NCBI GenBank assembly: GCA_022578605.1
Contig: MU394106.1
Coordinates: forward strand, 234,211 to 298,210
Origin: Camillea tinctor
Taxonomy: Eukaryota > Ascomycota > Sordariomycetes > Xylariales > Xylariaceae
Direction: 5' to 3'
Length of the DNA: 64,000 nucleotides
Position 1 is the first letter of the stretch. The number at the start of each line of letters is the position of its first letter. The notes beneath the pieces were generated by a model. It had not been told where the DNA came from. It worked only from the letters and a program-made list of their open reading frames with translations, and searched no databases. This document shows, in pieces, positions 23,477-35,180 of this stretch. A program made the position numbers and the translations under genes.

Positions 23477-25401
23477 TTAGTCACTTAGGCTGGGGATTTT
23501 GAAACCCCCCGGAACTAGGTTCGTGAAAACCCGTCCAGGATCATATGTCCTCTGCACCCTTTGCAACCGCTCCACACTGGCCTCTCCGTAGCCCTCTATC
23601 GGCCGCTGCCAGGGCGCCGCATAGTTGACATACAGAAATGGATCCAGGGCATCCAGCTCGCTAACATCCCGCTGAATAGCTGCAATCAGCTCCCTAGCCG
23701 CCTTGTCGACAGCGTCATCGTCCGCAGCGTTAGACCACGTCATACTCAGGTTGATGACAATCAGCGTCTTGCCCTTCCGGTCGACCAACCCGAGTGCGTT
23801 GGTGCCGGCATGCGGTTCATACAGCGGCGGCGGCAGTGGGTCCACTATAGAAAAAGGAGTCAGTAATTGCTATGTTCAGAGTGCTTTTTTAACCCGTGAA
23901 ACATGTCTCAGGGGCAAAAGCCCATATAACTAAGCTAGAGTAGGTATATTTTCTACTAAGATAGGTATAAGGGGCACTGAGGGGCTCTAAAGATTAACTC
24001 ACTGCCCACTGCCCACACGATTCCAGGGATTCCGCGGACGGATGTAATGCTAACGCTCCACGCAAGAACGGTAGCGTTGATGGCTGCGACGGAGGAGGTG
24101 ATGGTGAGCGTGGCGCTCGCTTGTCTATTGCCCGCGGTGCGTGAATGGTTGTTAGTAGTTGTGTGTGACATGCACCCGAGACGAATGCTGCATATGTATT
24201 TTATTTAAAGATCATCCGAGATGACATTCTCCGCACATTACGCAGACACGCAACGAGAAAAGGAGGGGAAAAGTAGAAGAATAGGGGGGGGGAGAGGGGG
24301 GGTGGAAGAAAAGAAAGAGCGCACCTGAAGCCATTTGGGCTGTTCGCCTCGGTCTCCGCTGCCAAATCTGACATATTCGTGATCCGCTGAGTGCTAGACA
24401 GTGCCGCCATGCTTGTCAGAGTGTGGAAGATGGGCGGATCCGCCACGGGCTTTGTATACTCCATATTATTAACCACAACCTGCAGATCCTGTGCGCCCGA
24501 GTACGCAAACGTTGTGATCAGCGACGCGAACTCATCGTAGCCCTCCGGGTCATTAAACTCCGCCAGCGCCAAAATCTGCTGCTCGGCCGTCTCCCACGGC
24601 CTCACGACCTGGCCGCCCCAGAGGTTGCCTTGGGGGAAGGTCTGCAGGTCGACGCGGGTGACGATGCCCAAGTTATTGGTGCCCCCACGTAGCGCCCATA
24701 GCAGGTCGGGGTTCTCATTGTCGTTGGCGTTGACGAGCGTCCCATCGGCTAGGACTACCTCGAAGCTGGTCACACTGTCACAGGTCCACCCGAAGCGAGG
24801 CCCGAAGTAGCTGATACCGCCGCCGAGTGTGAGGCCCCCCACCCCGACGCCTGTGGCGCGGGCCCCATTCACGCCGAGCTTCAGCGTGTCGAGATGGGTG
24901 TATACGGAGCCCCAGGTGGCTCCCACACCAACGGATAAGGTAGGTGAGATATGCACGCCAACCGCTGCTACGCTCACACCCGGGGGCGACAGCGTGATGC
25001 TGGAAAGCCCGGAAAGGTCGATAGTAACACCCCCCGCCATGTTGGCCGCCCCGGCAAAGCTAGCATGTCCACCAGACCGGACAGCGAATTGACAGCCCGC
25101 CGGAGGGCTTAGAGGCCTAGGGTTAGTGGGGGCGGTCGTCGTGAGGATGCGTACCGCCGTCGATACATCTTGGGCTGTCTGGGGAGAGACGATACAAACC
25201 GGGCGGACAGCAGCTTCTTGTAAGGAAAAATATGACCCGAGCGATGCTTCGTACGCAGAGTCTCCTGAGAAGCTCACTTTGTCTTTAAGTGCGAGGGACA
25301 AGGTGAGGCACTAGCATCTCTCTATTAGTTAGCTCTCTTAAGACAGGACAGATGGAGAGTAATCTCACATAGATGCCTGCGGTGCTCGTCACATTCACCA
25401 T
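23477..25401 (-). CDS. FAD-linked oxidase BBE-1 (berberine-bridge-enzyme type)
   Basis: Four exons on the minus strand (25401-25369, 25310-24325, 24124-24003, 23844-23477) are all in phase and give 502 residues. The main exon has no ATG: its frame begins right after a CTAG acceptor, so a short leader exon encoding MVNVTSTAGIY was inferred upstream. The FAD-binding PCMH fold is shown by FAVRSGGHASF (His near residue 89 is the expected covalent FAD site) and GVGVGGLTLGGGISYFG, which lacks the Cys used for a second FAD bond. The C-terminal BBE segment is YVNYAAPWQ...YG...YDPGRVF. Such enzymes oxidise alcohols or C-C/C-N bonds of natural products with O2. No signal peptide is visible, unless another leader exon was missed. 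It is a diverged paralogue of BBE-2 in the same run. Confidence 0.85.
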
Positions 25402-26175
25402 TTCTGGGCTAGATCCAGTCTTCTGGAGCCTTGAGAGCCACTGATAGATAACCAACTATATCTTCGATCTTCTAGCCGACACACAATCTCGACGGAAAGG
25501 GAAAACTAAATAAATGTGACAACCTAACACGGACATATCAGGTAGATAAATAGATGAAACTTATGTCAGACTAACAGCAGACTTCTTGCAGACATTATGC
25601 ACAGTCTTTCGGCCAGTGTAATACTACAAAGGTAGCGGGAAAAGCATCACAATAATAAGCCTCTTTAAACAGTGATGATTGTATAACGCCCATTGGAAGT
25701 GCACTGGTTGATCGGTGATACCCGCGCCTCTGCAAGACATGCAGACTGCTAACCCAGCAGAGTACTTTCTTATCTTGTGATACGTGATAAACTGCTCAGC
25801 ACGTATTCTACTTTGTTATTAGCCTCCTCCATATAATCTCGTTTCAGGAAATGAATAAGTGCTCCCTCTATCCTCACTCCCTACCTTTGACGCCCGTACG
25901 GATGGTGTGGAGGCAGTGAGAATATGCGAATTCCTGCTTCTAGGATTTGAGATAGAGCTTTAACGTACTACCTACCTATCCAATGAACATTCTTCACCGA
26001 GGGGAGCATACGGTAAAGAGGTTAGTCGTTGGCCGGCGCCCCGTATGATATTGAGGAGTCATCCGTTAAGATAAATTTCCGACGCCTAAACTATTTGTTA
26101 CTATTCATATACCTGCTTGTACTTGACTCTGCTTTCTGGTTCTTAGTCGGGACAAAACACACCCTTCTTGCCATC
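25402..26175. promoter_or_regulatory. Bidirectional promoter of BBE-1 and P450 C
   Basis: 774 bp separate two divergent start codons. A shared promoter would fit co-expression. I cannot assign a specific binding site. Confidence 0.45.
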
Positions 26176-28067
26176 ATGTCCTTCGCAGCTAACTTCACAA
26201 GCGCCGCTCTCGAGACTTTTCTCGTCCATGACTCTGCAAACGCAGGCCTACTCGGTCTTGTCTTGACTAGAGTGATAGTTTGTTTACTGTTCGTACTAGT
26301 CTTTTGGCGAACATGGAGGTTTACCGTACTGCCTTTTTTGCATCCTGACCGGCCTAAGGAATTCCCATACTGGGTTCCATGTAAGTATATCGTTAACCAA
26401 GTCGGCACTGCTGGAGATAGGTGTACTGATTGTGTTATTCCTAGTTGTGGGTTAGTAACCCCAAGCTCCACCGCATCTAATCTTTGAACCTCAATAATCT
26501 CTCCCATCTAGGCCATGGCCGAGCTTTTTTCTTAGACTCGAACGGCCTGCTCTCTAAAGCCAGGTAGGAAATAAGACACTACGCGAAGATTAGCGTAGCT
26601 CGATTAATTTAGATTAGGAGCTACCTTGGCGATACCCAGGAGCCGTTCGCTCTAACGGCTTTCGGGATGACCTTCTACGTCGTGACGCAGGCCAAGCAGT
26701 CAGCCGAGGTCTACCGCAACACGGAGACGCTCTCGTTTGAAGATTTTGTGCAGGGCCTGATGCGGATCAACGGCAACGACGAGAACATAATAGAGGCTGT
26801 GTACAGCCCACTGCCCACTGACAAGGCCGGCTTCCCGAACCCCCAGGGCGAGTCATTGGGTGTGCTCGCCCAACGAATGCACGCCCACCAACTACATCCG
26901 GGAGAAAACCTCGTTGTGCTCCAGAAGCAGGTCCAGGCCTGGATTGATCAGCACCTAAGCCTTGCCGACCTCGCTGCGTTCCCAAGTACGGTATCTAAAG
27001 GTCCCACGAGCATCGAAGTGCCACTATACCAGTGGTGTTCCGAGGCCTTCATCCAGCTCGGCCAGGACGTCTACTTTGGCGATACGCTCACCCAGATCGA
27101 CCCGGCGCTGCCCGCGGCGTTCTTGGCCTTTGACGAGCTGATCTGGAAAATGCTGTACCAGTACCCCAGCTTTCTCTCCGTCGACATGACCGCGCCGCGC
27201 ACCCAGGTAATCGCCTCGCTGAACAAGTACTTCCGGGTGCCGCAGAGCCAACGAAGCGGCAGCACTGCGTGGCTGATTAACGCTATGGAGGACGAGATGC
27301 GGGCTATCGGAGTTGAGGGCGAAAATTTGGCTGTCGTGATGTTCCATCTGTATCTCGCGTAAGGCTCCTCTCACACCTTCTTCCCCTTCTCGCACGCAAC
27401 GCAGGAAAGAAGCGCGCTCAAGACAGCAAACTCACTTCACCCTAGCATCAACACCAACACCCGCAAGACGACCTTCTGGGTGCTCAGCTACCTGATTTAC
27501 CACCCTTCCCTTCTCGCCACCTACCGTGCCGAGACCGCCGCGGCCTTCGATTCCTCGGGCGCACTCATCGACCCGTTCCTGATCCAAGACCCATCGCGCT
27601 GCCCTTCAGTCGACGCCATCTGGCACGAGACGCTGCGCATGTCCGGGTGGGCGGCCTCTGTGCGGTTAGTCTCGACCGACACGGTCATCGGCGGCAAGCA
27701 CATGCGCAAAGGTAACCGCGTTATGGTGCCGCACCGGCTACTACATTTCGACGCGGGCGTCTTCGGCGAGGACCCGCACGAGTTCCGGCCCGAGCGCTGG
27801 ATGCAGAAGAAGGCCGAAGATGGGACGAGCAGCCTCGCACGTAGCCCATCGTGGCGGCCGTTCGGTGCGGGCAAGACCATGTGCAGCGGACGGTTTCTGG
27901 CACGCTTCTCGGTGACTACGTTTGTGGCGACACTGCTGAGAAGGTTTGATGTGCAGGTCGTTGGGAATCCGCCGTTCCCGAAGGCCGATGAAGGAAGGCC
28001 CGTATTGGGGACCATGTCGGTGAAGGAGGGCTACGACTTTAAGGTGATGATTTCTCTCCGGGAGTGA
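26176..28067 (+). CDS. Cytochrome P450 C (CYP7/CYP8, prostacyclin-synthase-like type)
   Basis: Five exons plus a predicted 6-nt micro-exon (26176-26380, 26445-26450, 26512-26563, 26618-27358, 27446-28067) give 541 residues. The micro-exon TTGTGG restores PFVGHGRAFF, the conserved proline-glycine turn of this group; skipping it keeps the frame but loses the turn. An N-terminal anchor lies at about residues 25-45. ExxR is ETLR near 396, and the heme loop FGAGKTMCSGRFLA has its Cys near 480. The I-helix reads LYLAINTNTRKTTFW with no A-G-x-D/E-T: Asn replaces the oxygen-activating acid/Thr pair, as in CYP8A1-like enzymes that rearrange rather than hydroxylate. In fungi this type is often annotated as 7-alpha-hydroxycholestenone hydroxylase-like. 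It diverges from BBE-1. The substrate is unknown. Confidence 0.87.
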
Positions 28068-29263
28068 AGGCTTTGAACGACAGGTAGGTCCCTAAGCAGG
28101 GGATGAGGGGATTTAAGCCAGCTTTACACTAAGCTATTGTTATTTTTGAATTACACTAGGTAGTATGTGCCCTTCGTTCTATAAAATTAAAATAGCTGTC
28201 CCAATCAAAAAATTAAATGTTTTGATTCGAATGGCGACTTCACCTGTTGTTGAGTATACCTAGGTAACCTAGTTGTAAGGATGATGGTGAGTTAAGTTGA
28301 TTGGACTTGGCGCCGACCCTTCTTTTATACCCCTGAGGGTGTATGTAGCACCTTCCTCACCCACCCACAAGTTGGTAGAGGTAGGGGGAACCCTGTTAAA
28401 AATGGCCTTCATCCGTCAATTAAAGTTAGAACCTAGTGGTCCCCGAGGTCAATGCTGCATATGCTTCTGTGTAATCACATTCGGCAATCGCCTAATGTGT
28501 TGCAGCTGCTCCTTTGCCCTGACTTTTGTTGCCGAGACCTGACATCATTGCAACTGCCGTTGCGACGGTCGGGGGTTCCGGCTCCTACCGGAGCTTGGCA
28601 GCTTGGTTATCCACTTACTACCTTATTACCATCTATGACCCGACAGAACGGAACGGTCCGTAGCAGAGTGGAGCCAGCTCAAGCTTTCATGTCTTGGCGA
28701 TGAGAAGACTTCATTGCATTACCTGCATAAGCAGCGCTGACCACCTTCTCGGACATTCGAACAAATCATACATAATACATACCCTCTAGAAGTCTTCTTC
28801 ATGCAGGCTGAGGAAACCCACATTTGCAATGTTGCGCAATCCTATTAACGAGTGCGAGTGACCATTTTGGGTAGAAGTTTCGTCGAATAGAAACACGGTG
28901 CCGTCTCTCTACACCCACTACTCTTTGGAAGGTCATATTCGGTGGCTAAAGACACGTCCACTCTCGCTATCTGAATCCGCCATTGTGTCTCTGGTTTATG
29001 TAATGGAGGGTTGTAGAGATGGAAGGAAAGGAAACCTGAATGTAAACTTGGTTATGCGAGTGGTGCAAGGTATTCTAGCGAGCATGTCACATTTGATTAC
29101 TTACATTGTAGTTCTGTATCCACTCCTTTTAGATTCTTGCATCTATGGTGAAGGAATCTAGCAGTAAATATTGATTTATTTCCTCCTTCCTTAGCTGAAC
29201 ATTTACCATTCTACCGTCCGCAAACTCTCTAACTAGACTTAGACGAGGTATCCCGCGACAGCT
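28068..29263. other. Intergenic region with promoter of the rhodopsin-domain gene
   Basis: No supported gene in 1.2 kb. A TACCTAGGTA palindrome lies at 28257-28266. Short open frames (28297-28703) lack motifs. Confidence 0.45.
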
Positions 29264-30690
29264 ATGGACACCTCGGATCTTTGCACGATCCCGGCCGGAA
29301 TGTCGCCGGACGGGGTGTATAATTTCGTCAATCCGCCATCCCTGGGCCCGGCCGTTGTTGCCGTCGGCGTAGTCCTGTGCGTGATTTCGACCGCCTTCAG
29401 CGCCGGGCGATTGTACATAACTCGGAACAAAATGCATTCTGCTGACTGTGAGTTCTTTACATCGGAGATCGGGCAGAGCTTCAAGAAGTGCTGATAGGGC
29501 TTGCTATAGACTTCACACTTCTCGCCTGTTTGACAAATATCGCCTACACAGGCGTCATTTGTGCCCGTAAGCAAAGACTCCTTCTCCTTCATGGCTTTGT
29601 TTCTGACCCCCAATCCCGACTGGTATTTAGAGTACAAATTCTACCGCCACTCGTGGGATATCCCGATCTGCTGGTACACAGGAGACGCGCTCAAGCTCCC
29701 GTTCGTCCAGACGGTGCTGTTCTCCCCGGCCTTCTTCCTCCCCAAGGCGGCCATCTTTCTGCTATACCGGCAGCTGTTCGCGGTCCAGCGGCGCACCCGC
29801 ATCGCCATTAACTTCGGTCTGCTCATTACCCTACTCGTTTACCTGTCCAACATCCCGCTGGCCGCTGTCTACTTGGCCCCGCGCGCTGGGCAGTCGTGGG
29901 ACTCGCTATTGCTAAGCCTCCAGGCCAATTCGCACCCGTTCGCCCTCGCTGGGGCAGTGCAGAGCGCTGTCGGCACCGTTATGGACTTTTATATCTTTTT
30001 CTTGCCCTTGCCGATCATCTTCCGCCTCAAGCTGCCGGCTGGGCGGCGACTGCAGCTGGTTGGAATATTTTCTACTGCGTTTCTGTAAGTGAAATCGTCT
30101 GCGGGAGAGTTAGAAAAAAAATAAAAAAAATAAAAAGCAGGGCTAACGCCATCCAGCGGTGTCGGCGCGAGCGTAGTATCTCTCGCCTTCAAGATCGAAA
30201 ATTTCTCGACGACCGACTCAGCGTGGCTAGCCGGCATAACAAGCATGACCTCGTACGTATTGTTGCAAGATCTATCTACTACCGACTATAGTCCACACAG
30301 CTAATAACTTCCCCTGGCTGCAACCCTAGACTAATCGAGACCAACATCGCCATCATCGTGGGCTGCATGCCTGCCTTTGCACAATTTACAACAACCACAA
30401 TCAGCCGGTCGGCCTTCTTCAAGTCGCTGCGATCCCGGCTGCTGGGCAGCCGGGGGCAGTCGGGCAAGTCGAAGAGCAGCAGTAAAGGCTCGGGCAGCCA
30501 GGCTAAGACGCCAACGCTAGTGACATTCGGAGGAAACCAGACGCCACGCCGCAAGAACTACTTAGAGCTCTCCGACACCGCGCTGCTCAAGTCCCAGGGC
30601 GATACCATGCTGGACAACCCCGCTGAGGAGCTGCATGAGATGCAAATCAGGCCGAGTAGCACGCACAGGACGGCGGAGCAGGATGTATAG
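29264..30690 (+). CDS. Fungal rhodopsin-domain (PTH11-like) seven-helix membrane protein
   Basis: Five exons (29264-29447, 29510-29566, 29631-30084, 30157-30252, 30330-30690), all in phase with GTGAGT/GTAAG-type donors, give 383 residues. Roughly seven hydrophobic helices cover residues 30-275: PAVVAVGVVLCVISTAF, FTLLACLTNIAYTGVI, FSPAFFLPKAAIFLLY and others. They end in LIETNIAIIVGCMPAF, the hallmark final helix of the fungal extracellular/rhodopsin domain family. The cytosolic tail (about 280-383) is Ser/Lys-rich and disordered. Members are plasma-membrane proteins resembling GPCRs, Pth11 being a known sensor, but many have no assigned ligand. The protein lacks an N-terminal CFEM domain. 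It sits between P450 C and BBE-2, an unusual place for a receptor unless it senses or handles the cluster product. Confidence 0.88.
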
Positions 30691-31759
30691 GAGGGACACA
30701 GAAAGGGATGGGATAGTTTGCAAGGAGACTTGCATGCAATGAATACGGGGTAGTGGTGTAAATTATATTCACGCAGATTGCAGGACACGATCAAAGCGTG
30801 TAGGATACTATACTACTCGGAGAATCAAAATATGGTATCTGACGTCTCCTTTCCTTGCGAAAAGACACTAAACTTGTATAATTATTACAAAAGTGCAAGG
30901 CACAAGAGTAGAGGGTTATTTGTTACTACAGTTTTTTGAGTTAAACTACATAGTGGAAGTAGAGAAGCAACATTCTGGACAACTGCTGCCGCGTCTTCCA
31001 TGAATCGACAAGCTTGTATGAGGCCATTCGCTTGTTCTAGCATTGTTCTAGGTGCTCAAATAGAAATCTAAAGCCTACCTACCTATGTAGATACCTGGGT
31101 ATATATAAATTTACTAAAAAAAGAAAAGATAAAAGATACTTACTGCTGTACTAGGCTGCATGTGCTTATTTGCAGCTGATACATAATCACAACGCGATAT
31201 ATACACTCCCTCGGCAGTATTAACCAATTAAAAGAGCTTGGAAATCTCGGACGGTCGCAATAAGTCCGTATAAAGAGCGAGATCATGCGTTATTATGTGC
31301 GGCTGTAGCGGATTATGCGTACGTGTGCTTCATTGTGTAAGCTGCGTAGGTTTCTTACGTGTAGGAAAGCCAATCGAGGTAAGGGAGAGGGACTGTAAGT
31401 AAGTAACCCTCTTATCTGTAAATGAAAAGGAGCTCAGCTCAGCCATCTATGGTGTGAACGGACTCCGAGAAGAATGGAGAGGAGAGGGGGGAAGTAGAGA
31501 AAGTTATTTATGGCACCCATGCTTGTGTAACATCCATAAATGGAAGCTAGCTATGCCTTACTTAATACTGTCTGCCAACAGTTGGAGAGAAAAGGAGTAA
31601 TCGATAGATGTGTGCAACCTCCTGCAGGGTTGTTCCAGTATATAAACTTCGAACCTGCCGAACCAGGAAGTACATCACTGCGAATGCGACTCGCAAAAGA
31701 TACCAAATTAATGACAAAAAAAAGGTTTACAATAAAATAATATAATATAAACCTAAAAA
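30691..31759. other. Intergenic region upstream of BBE-2
   Basis: I find no supported gene in 1.07 kb. AT-rich parts and GT/TA-rich low-complexity sequence occur. The promoter of BBE-2 must lie in its 3' part. Confidence 0.45.
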
Positions 31760-33315
31760 ATGGGGGACAGTACAAGTCTCCACCGAGTAGGTGGTGACCC
31801 TTACTCCCCTTCTCTCGCCTTGTCCCTCTCCTCCAGCTGACGCAGGTATCGTTGGGTTGTTACCTCTAGTGTGAGACCTTGGTGTCTCTTCTTGGCGCAG
31901 ATAAGGTCCTCCTCCCGGGCAGCACAGGTTACAACACGTCTCTGTCGTCGTATTTCAGCCCGCAGGCGGCAGCCGTCCACCCGGTGTGCTTCGTGACCCC
32001 GCAGACCGTCACCGACGTCTCGACTGTGGTCAAGTCGCTGGCCTCGCCCGACAATGGCGGCCCTTGCGACTTCGCCGTCCGTTCCGGCGGACACACCTGG
32101 TTCGCCAACGCGAACAGCGCCCCCGGCGGCATCACCATCGACATGCGCGGCCTCAACTCGGTTGACTTGAGCGCCGACAAGTCCAGCGTGTCCGTTGGCA
32201 CCGGGGCCACCTGGGATGCCGTTTACGGCAAGCTCGACCCTCTGGGCCTGAGCGTCGCGGGTGGTCGCGTTGCGGGCGTCGGGGTCGGTGGCCTGACCCT
32301 CGGCGGCGGCATCTCCTACTTTGGCCCGCGCGAGGGCTTCACGTGCAACCAGGCGACGTCGTTCGAGGTGGTGCTGGCCGACGGCTCGGTGGTGGAGGCC
32401 AACGAGAAGCAGAACGCGGATCTGTGGTGGGGGCTCCGGGGCGGGTCGAACAACTTCGGCATCGTCACGCGCGTCGACCTCACCACCTTCGAGCAGGGCC
32501 TATTGTGGTCGAGTATGACGCTCAACCCCCTCACCGAAGTCGACAACCAGGCCAAAATCTACGCCGAGCTCATGGCCGCCGAGAACTACGACGTGAACGC
32601 CTCCTTCCTCACCGGCTGGGCCTTTGCCAGCCAGCAGGGTCTGAGCGTCACCCTGAACCAGCTGGTCTACACGCGGCCGGTCGGGAACGAGACCCCTGCG
32701 TTCTACAAGCCCATCCTGGACCTGCCCGCCATCAGCAACGCATCGGCCACGACCGTCGTCGCCAACATGTCGACGCTCGCGCAGAACTCGGTGGCCCTTC
32801 AGCAGCCACAGGCGGCCCGTTACATGACCGCCACGACGACCTTCGTCCCCACCGAAGCCATGATCCGCGCCACCTACGACGCCTTCAACGCGTCGCTCTC
32901 GCTGCTGCAGAACGTGACGGGGCTCATGTGGGCCGTGAACATCGAGACCCTGCCGCCGCAGCTCTACACGCACCGCGGCGCCGACACCAACGCCCTGGGG
33001 CTGGGCAAGCGGAGGAACGACACGCTCGTCGTGTGCCTCGTCTCGCCGTCCTGGTCGGATGCCGCCCAGGACGAGCAGGTGTACAGCGCGGCGCGCTCGC
33101 TCATGGCCGACATCGAGGCCAAAGCGAAAAACCTGGGCGTGTACGACCCGTACATCTACCTTGACTACGCGGCGCCGTGGCAGGAGGTCATTAAGGGGTA
33201 TGGTGCGGAGAACATCAAGAAACTGCAGGACTTGAGGAAGAGGGTCGACCCCAAGGAGGTGTTTACGCGGAACGTCAAGGGTGGGTTTAAGATCCCGGAG
33301 GGGCAGGGGTCTTGA
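31760..33315 (+). CDS. FAD-linked oxidase BBE-2 (berberine-bridge-enzyme type)
   Basis: The long exon 31870-33315 lacks an ATG and starts right after a CTCTAG acceptor. A 27-nt leader exon (31760-31786, MGDSTSLHR, GTAGGT donor) fits the phase and gives 490 residues. The leader is less certain than the body. RSGGHTWFAN carries the likely FAD-linked His (near residue 83). GVGVGGLTLGGGISYFGP lacks the second-bond Cys. The C-terminal BBE part is YLDYAAPWQEVIKGYG...RVDPKEVFTRN. The layout equals that of BBE-1 (short leader, then Cys-x-x-Leu, then the KVxxxG stretch) but it lacks BBE-1's two downstream introns. Coding GC is very high. No signal peptide or peroxisomal tail is visible. The role is probably an oxidative step on the same kind of small molecule. 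Confidence 0.86.
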
Positions 33316-33910
33316 AAGGGGGGGAGATAGACCTCGAGGTGGTAGCCAGCCTTTTGGAGTAGAGAGTGTATGTTAGCTACTACCGATGAAGGCTGTTTTT
33401 TTTTCTTGAACAAGTTGCAAGGCTGTACCTATATGTTAACTAGTAGATAATAATTCATACGCAAACTAGTCCCCGTCAACTTTTGTTAGCATTTCGGATC
33501 CGTGCTTCTTACTCGGGTATCCACCCCGAACACCGACCGGTTCCACTTCCGGTTTCCCCCTTGGGAAGGTAACCATTAATAGCCACTTCAGTGTAAGTGT
33601 CGTCCAATTGTTTTCCTGAATGAAATACATACAACGTTTTAAAACAGGAGAAAAATACAATTAAACATGTTAATTAATTAATAGGAAATAACTTATTTGC
33701 ATTTTTTTTTCCCATTTTGCTAAATGTTCTTTACTTTTTATAAAGGAAGTTAAAGTAGCATACCTCGAATTAGATGACATTTATTTTGCTGATCACAAAA
33801 TTGTTCGACACTTATTTCCCCGCAACTGTGACTTAAAAGATCGTATAGGTACTGACTAGATCACCATCCGGAGCTCCTTTTTTTTCTCCTTGCCGGAAGA
33901 GTGGCATTAC
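33316..33910. other. Convergent intergenic region, BBE-2 / SDR
   Basis: 595 bp between two convergent genes, AT-rich in its centre. No gene seen. Confidence 0.5.
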
Positions 33911-35180
33911 CTACTGCCAGTTGGACAGAACCGTCTCACCCTCCTTCAGACCAGCCAGTTTCACCGTCTCCCTCCACACCAACTCCCTCTTCGCCGCATC
34001 CCTCGACTCCACGCTCGTCTCTAACGGCGTCCTCCCATCAAAATACTTATCCTTCGGCGGCTCGCCCCCCTCGCCCACCACCCCAAACGCCGCCTCCAAG
34101 GTATCACCCGCCGAGCGGCTCGTCGGCCGCACCGGCCCGTTCGGGTTCAACCACAGCACGATCGGGTAGATGATCTTGAACAAGAGCACGCGGATGCCCC
34201 ACGACGCGAGCCGCTGCAGCCCGCTGATCATGGTGCCCGGGTCGACGCCGAGGACGCAGATGCGGCTCAGCGCGGGGTCCGCGTCCAGCCGCTTCTGCAG
34301 CTCGTGCTGCATCATGACGAGGAAGAGCTTGGCGGCGCCGTACCGCCGGAACCCGCCCCGGAAGGACGCGTCCTCGGTCGCGGGGCTCCACTCCCCCCTG
34401 GCGATCGCCTCGAAGCTGGCGGCGTCCGAGATGAAGGTCTTGTACTTCGGGTCGTCGAACGCTTTACTACGCTCGTTTCGCGGGTCCGCGGGACTGGGGC
34501 AAAGTTGTGGTGTGAGTTTAGCTTCAGGTCTAGTTGTTCCGCAGTGCTTCTTATGCTGCCAAGGCCATCCCCGTTCATTCATTCGACCTCGACGTTCGCT
34601 ATACCGGATCCAAAAAGAGAGAAGAAAGGAAGGGAGAGAAAAAAAGAAAAATAGAGGACACTTACTCGTGACCTTGGCTTCCAATTATGACGATTCGCCC
34701 GGCCTCCTTGTCCATGCTCTTGAGCAAGAGGAGGGTGAGAAGCCAGTGCCCGAGATAGTTTGCCGCGAAGGTAGTGTCGAGTCCTTCGCTCGTCCACGAC
34801 TGGTTGCCGAAATCCTGGAAGCCGGCATTGAGAATGAGGGCACGGATGGGCTGGAGTTTTCCTGTGGAAACGCGAACCTGTGACGTGGATTATTAATATA
34901 AGAATAACAAGACAAAAAAAGGACTCACATTAATCCCCTCAGCCACCTGACGAACATTGTCGAGCTTCGTCAAATCGAGGGCCACGAGATCATGTGGGTG
35001 TGTCGGGCCATGTGTAAGGGCTGATATAAGAGCGGGCGCGTGCATTGTGTCGCGGACGGTGTAGAGCCCGTGGTACGCGGAGAATTCGGGTTTCGAGGCG
35101 ATTTGCTCTACTATCGCGCTGCCGAGCGCACCATTTGCTCCTGTGACGACGATAGTCCCTTTGGTGGCGGTGGCGGGCAT
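33911..35180 (-). CDS. Short-chain dehydrogenase/reductase
   Basis: Three exons on the minus strand (35180-34929, 34877-34666, 34493-33911), in phase with GTGAGT and GTAAGT donors, give 348 residues. The Rossmann motif TGANGALG is at about residues 13-20 and LILNAG near 98-103. The catalytic pair YGAAK (Tyr near 204) follows a short insertion, and DPGTM comes after it. This is an NAD(P)H-dependent oxidoreductase of the retinol-dehydrogenase or WW-domain-oxidoreductase-like group. The cofactor-binding acidic/basic determinant is unclear. It closes the oxidative gene run, convergent with BBE-2, and could reduce or oxidise a carbonyl or alcohol produced by the P450s. Spliced length and motif spacing are normal. 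Confidence 0.88.

Noticed and set aside
28297..28703. Two overlapping short frames as a small secreted protein gene
   Set aside because: No signal peptide, no motif, and stops separate them without good splice sites.
31540..31740. 66-codon frame upstream of BBE-2
   Set aside because: No domain or splice link to BBE-2; composition is like intergenic DNA.
32343..33164. 273-codon plus-strand frame inside BBE-2
   Set aside because: Out-of-frame shadow, Arg/His/Pro-rich, no domain.
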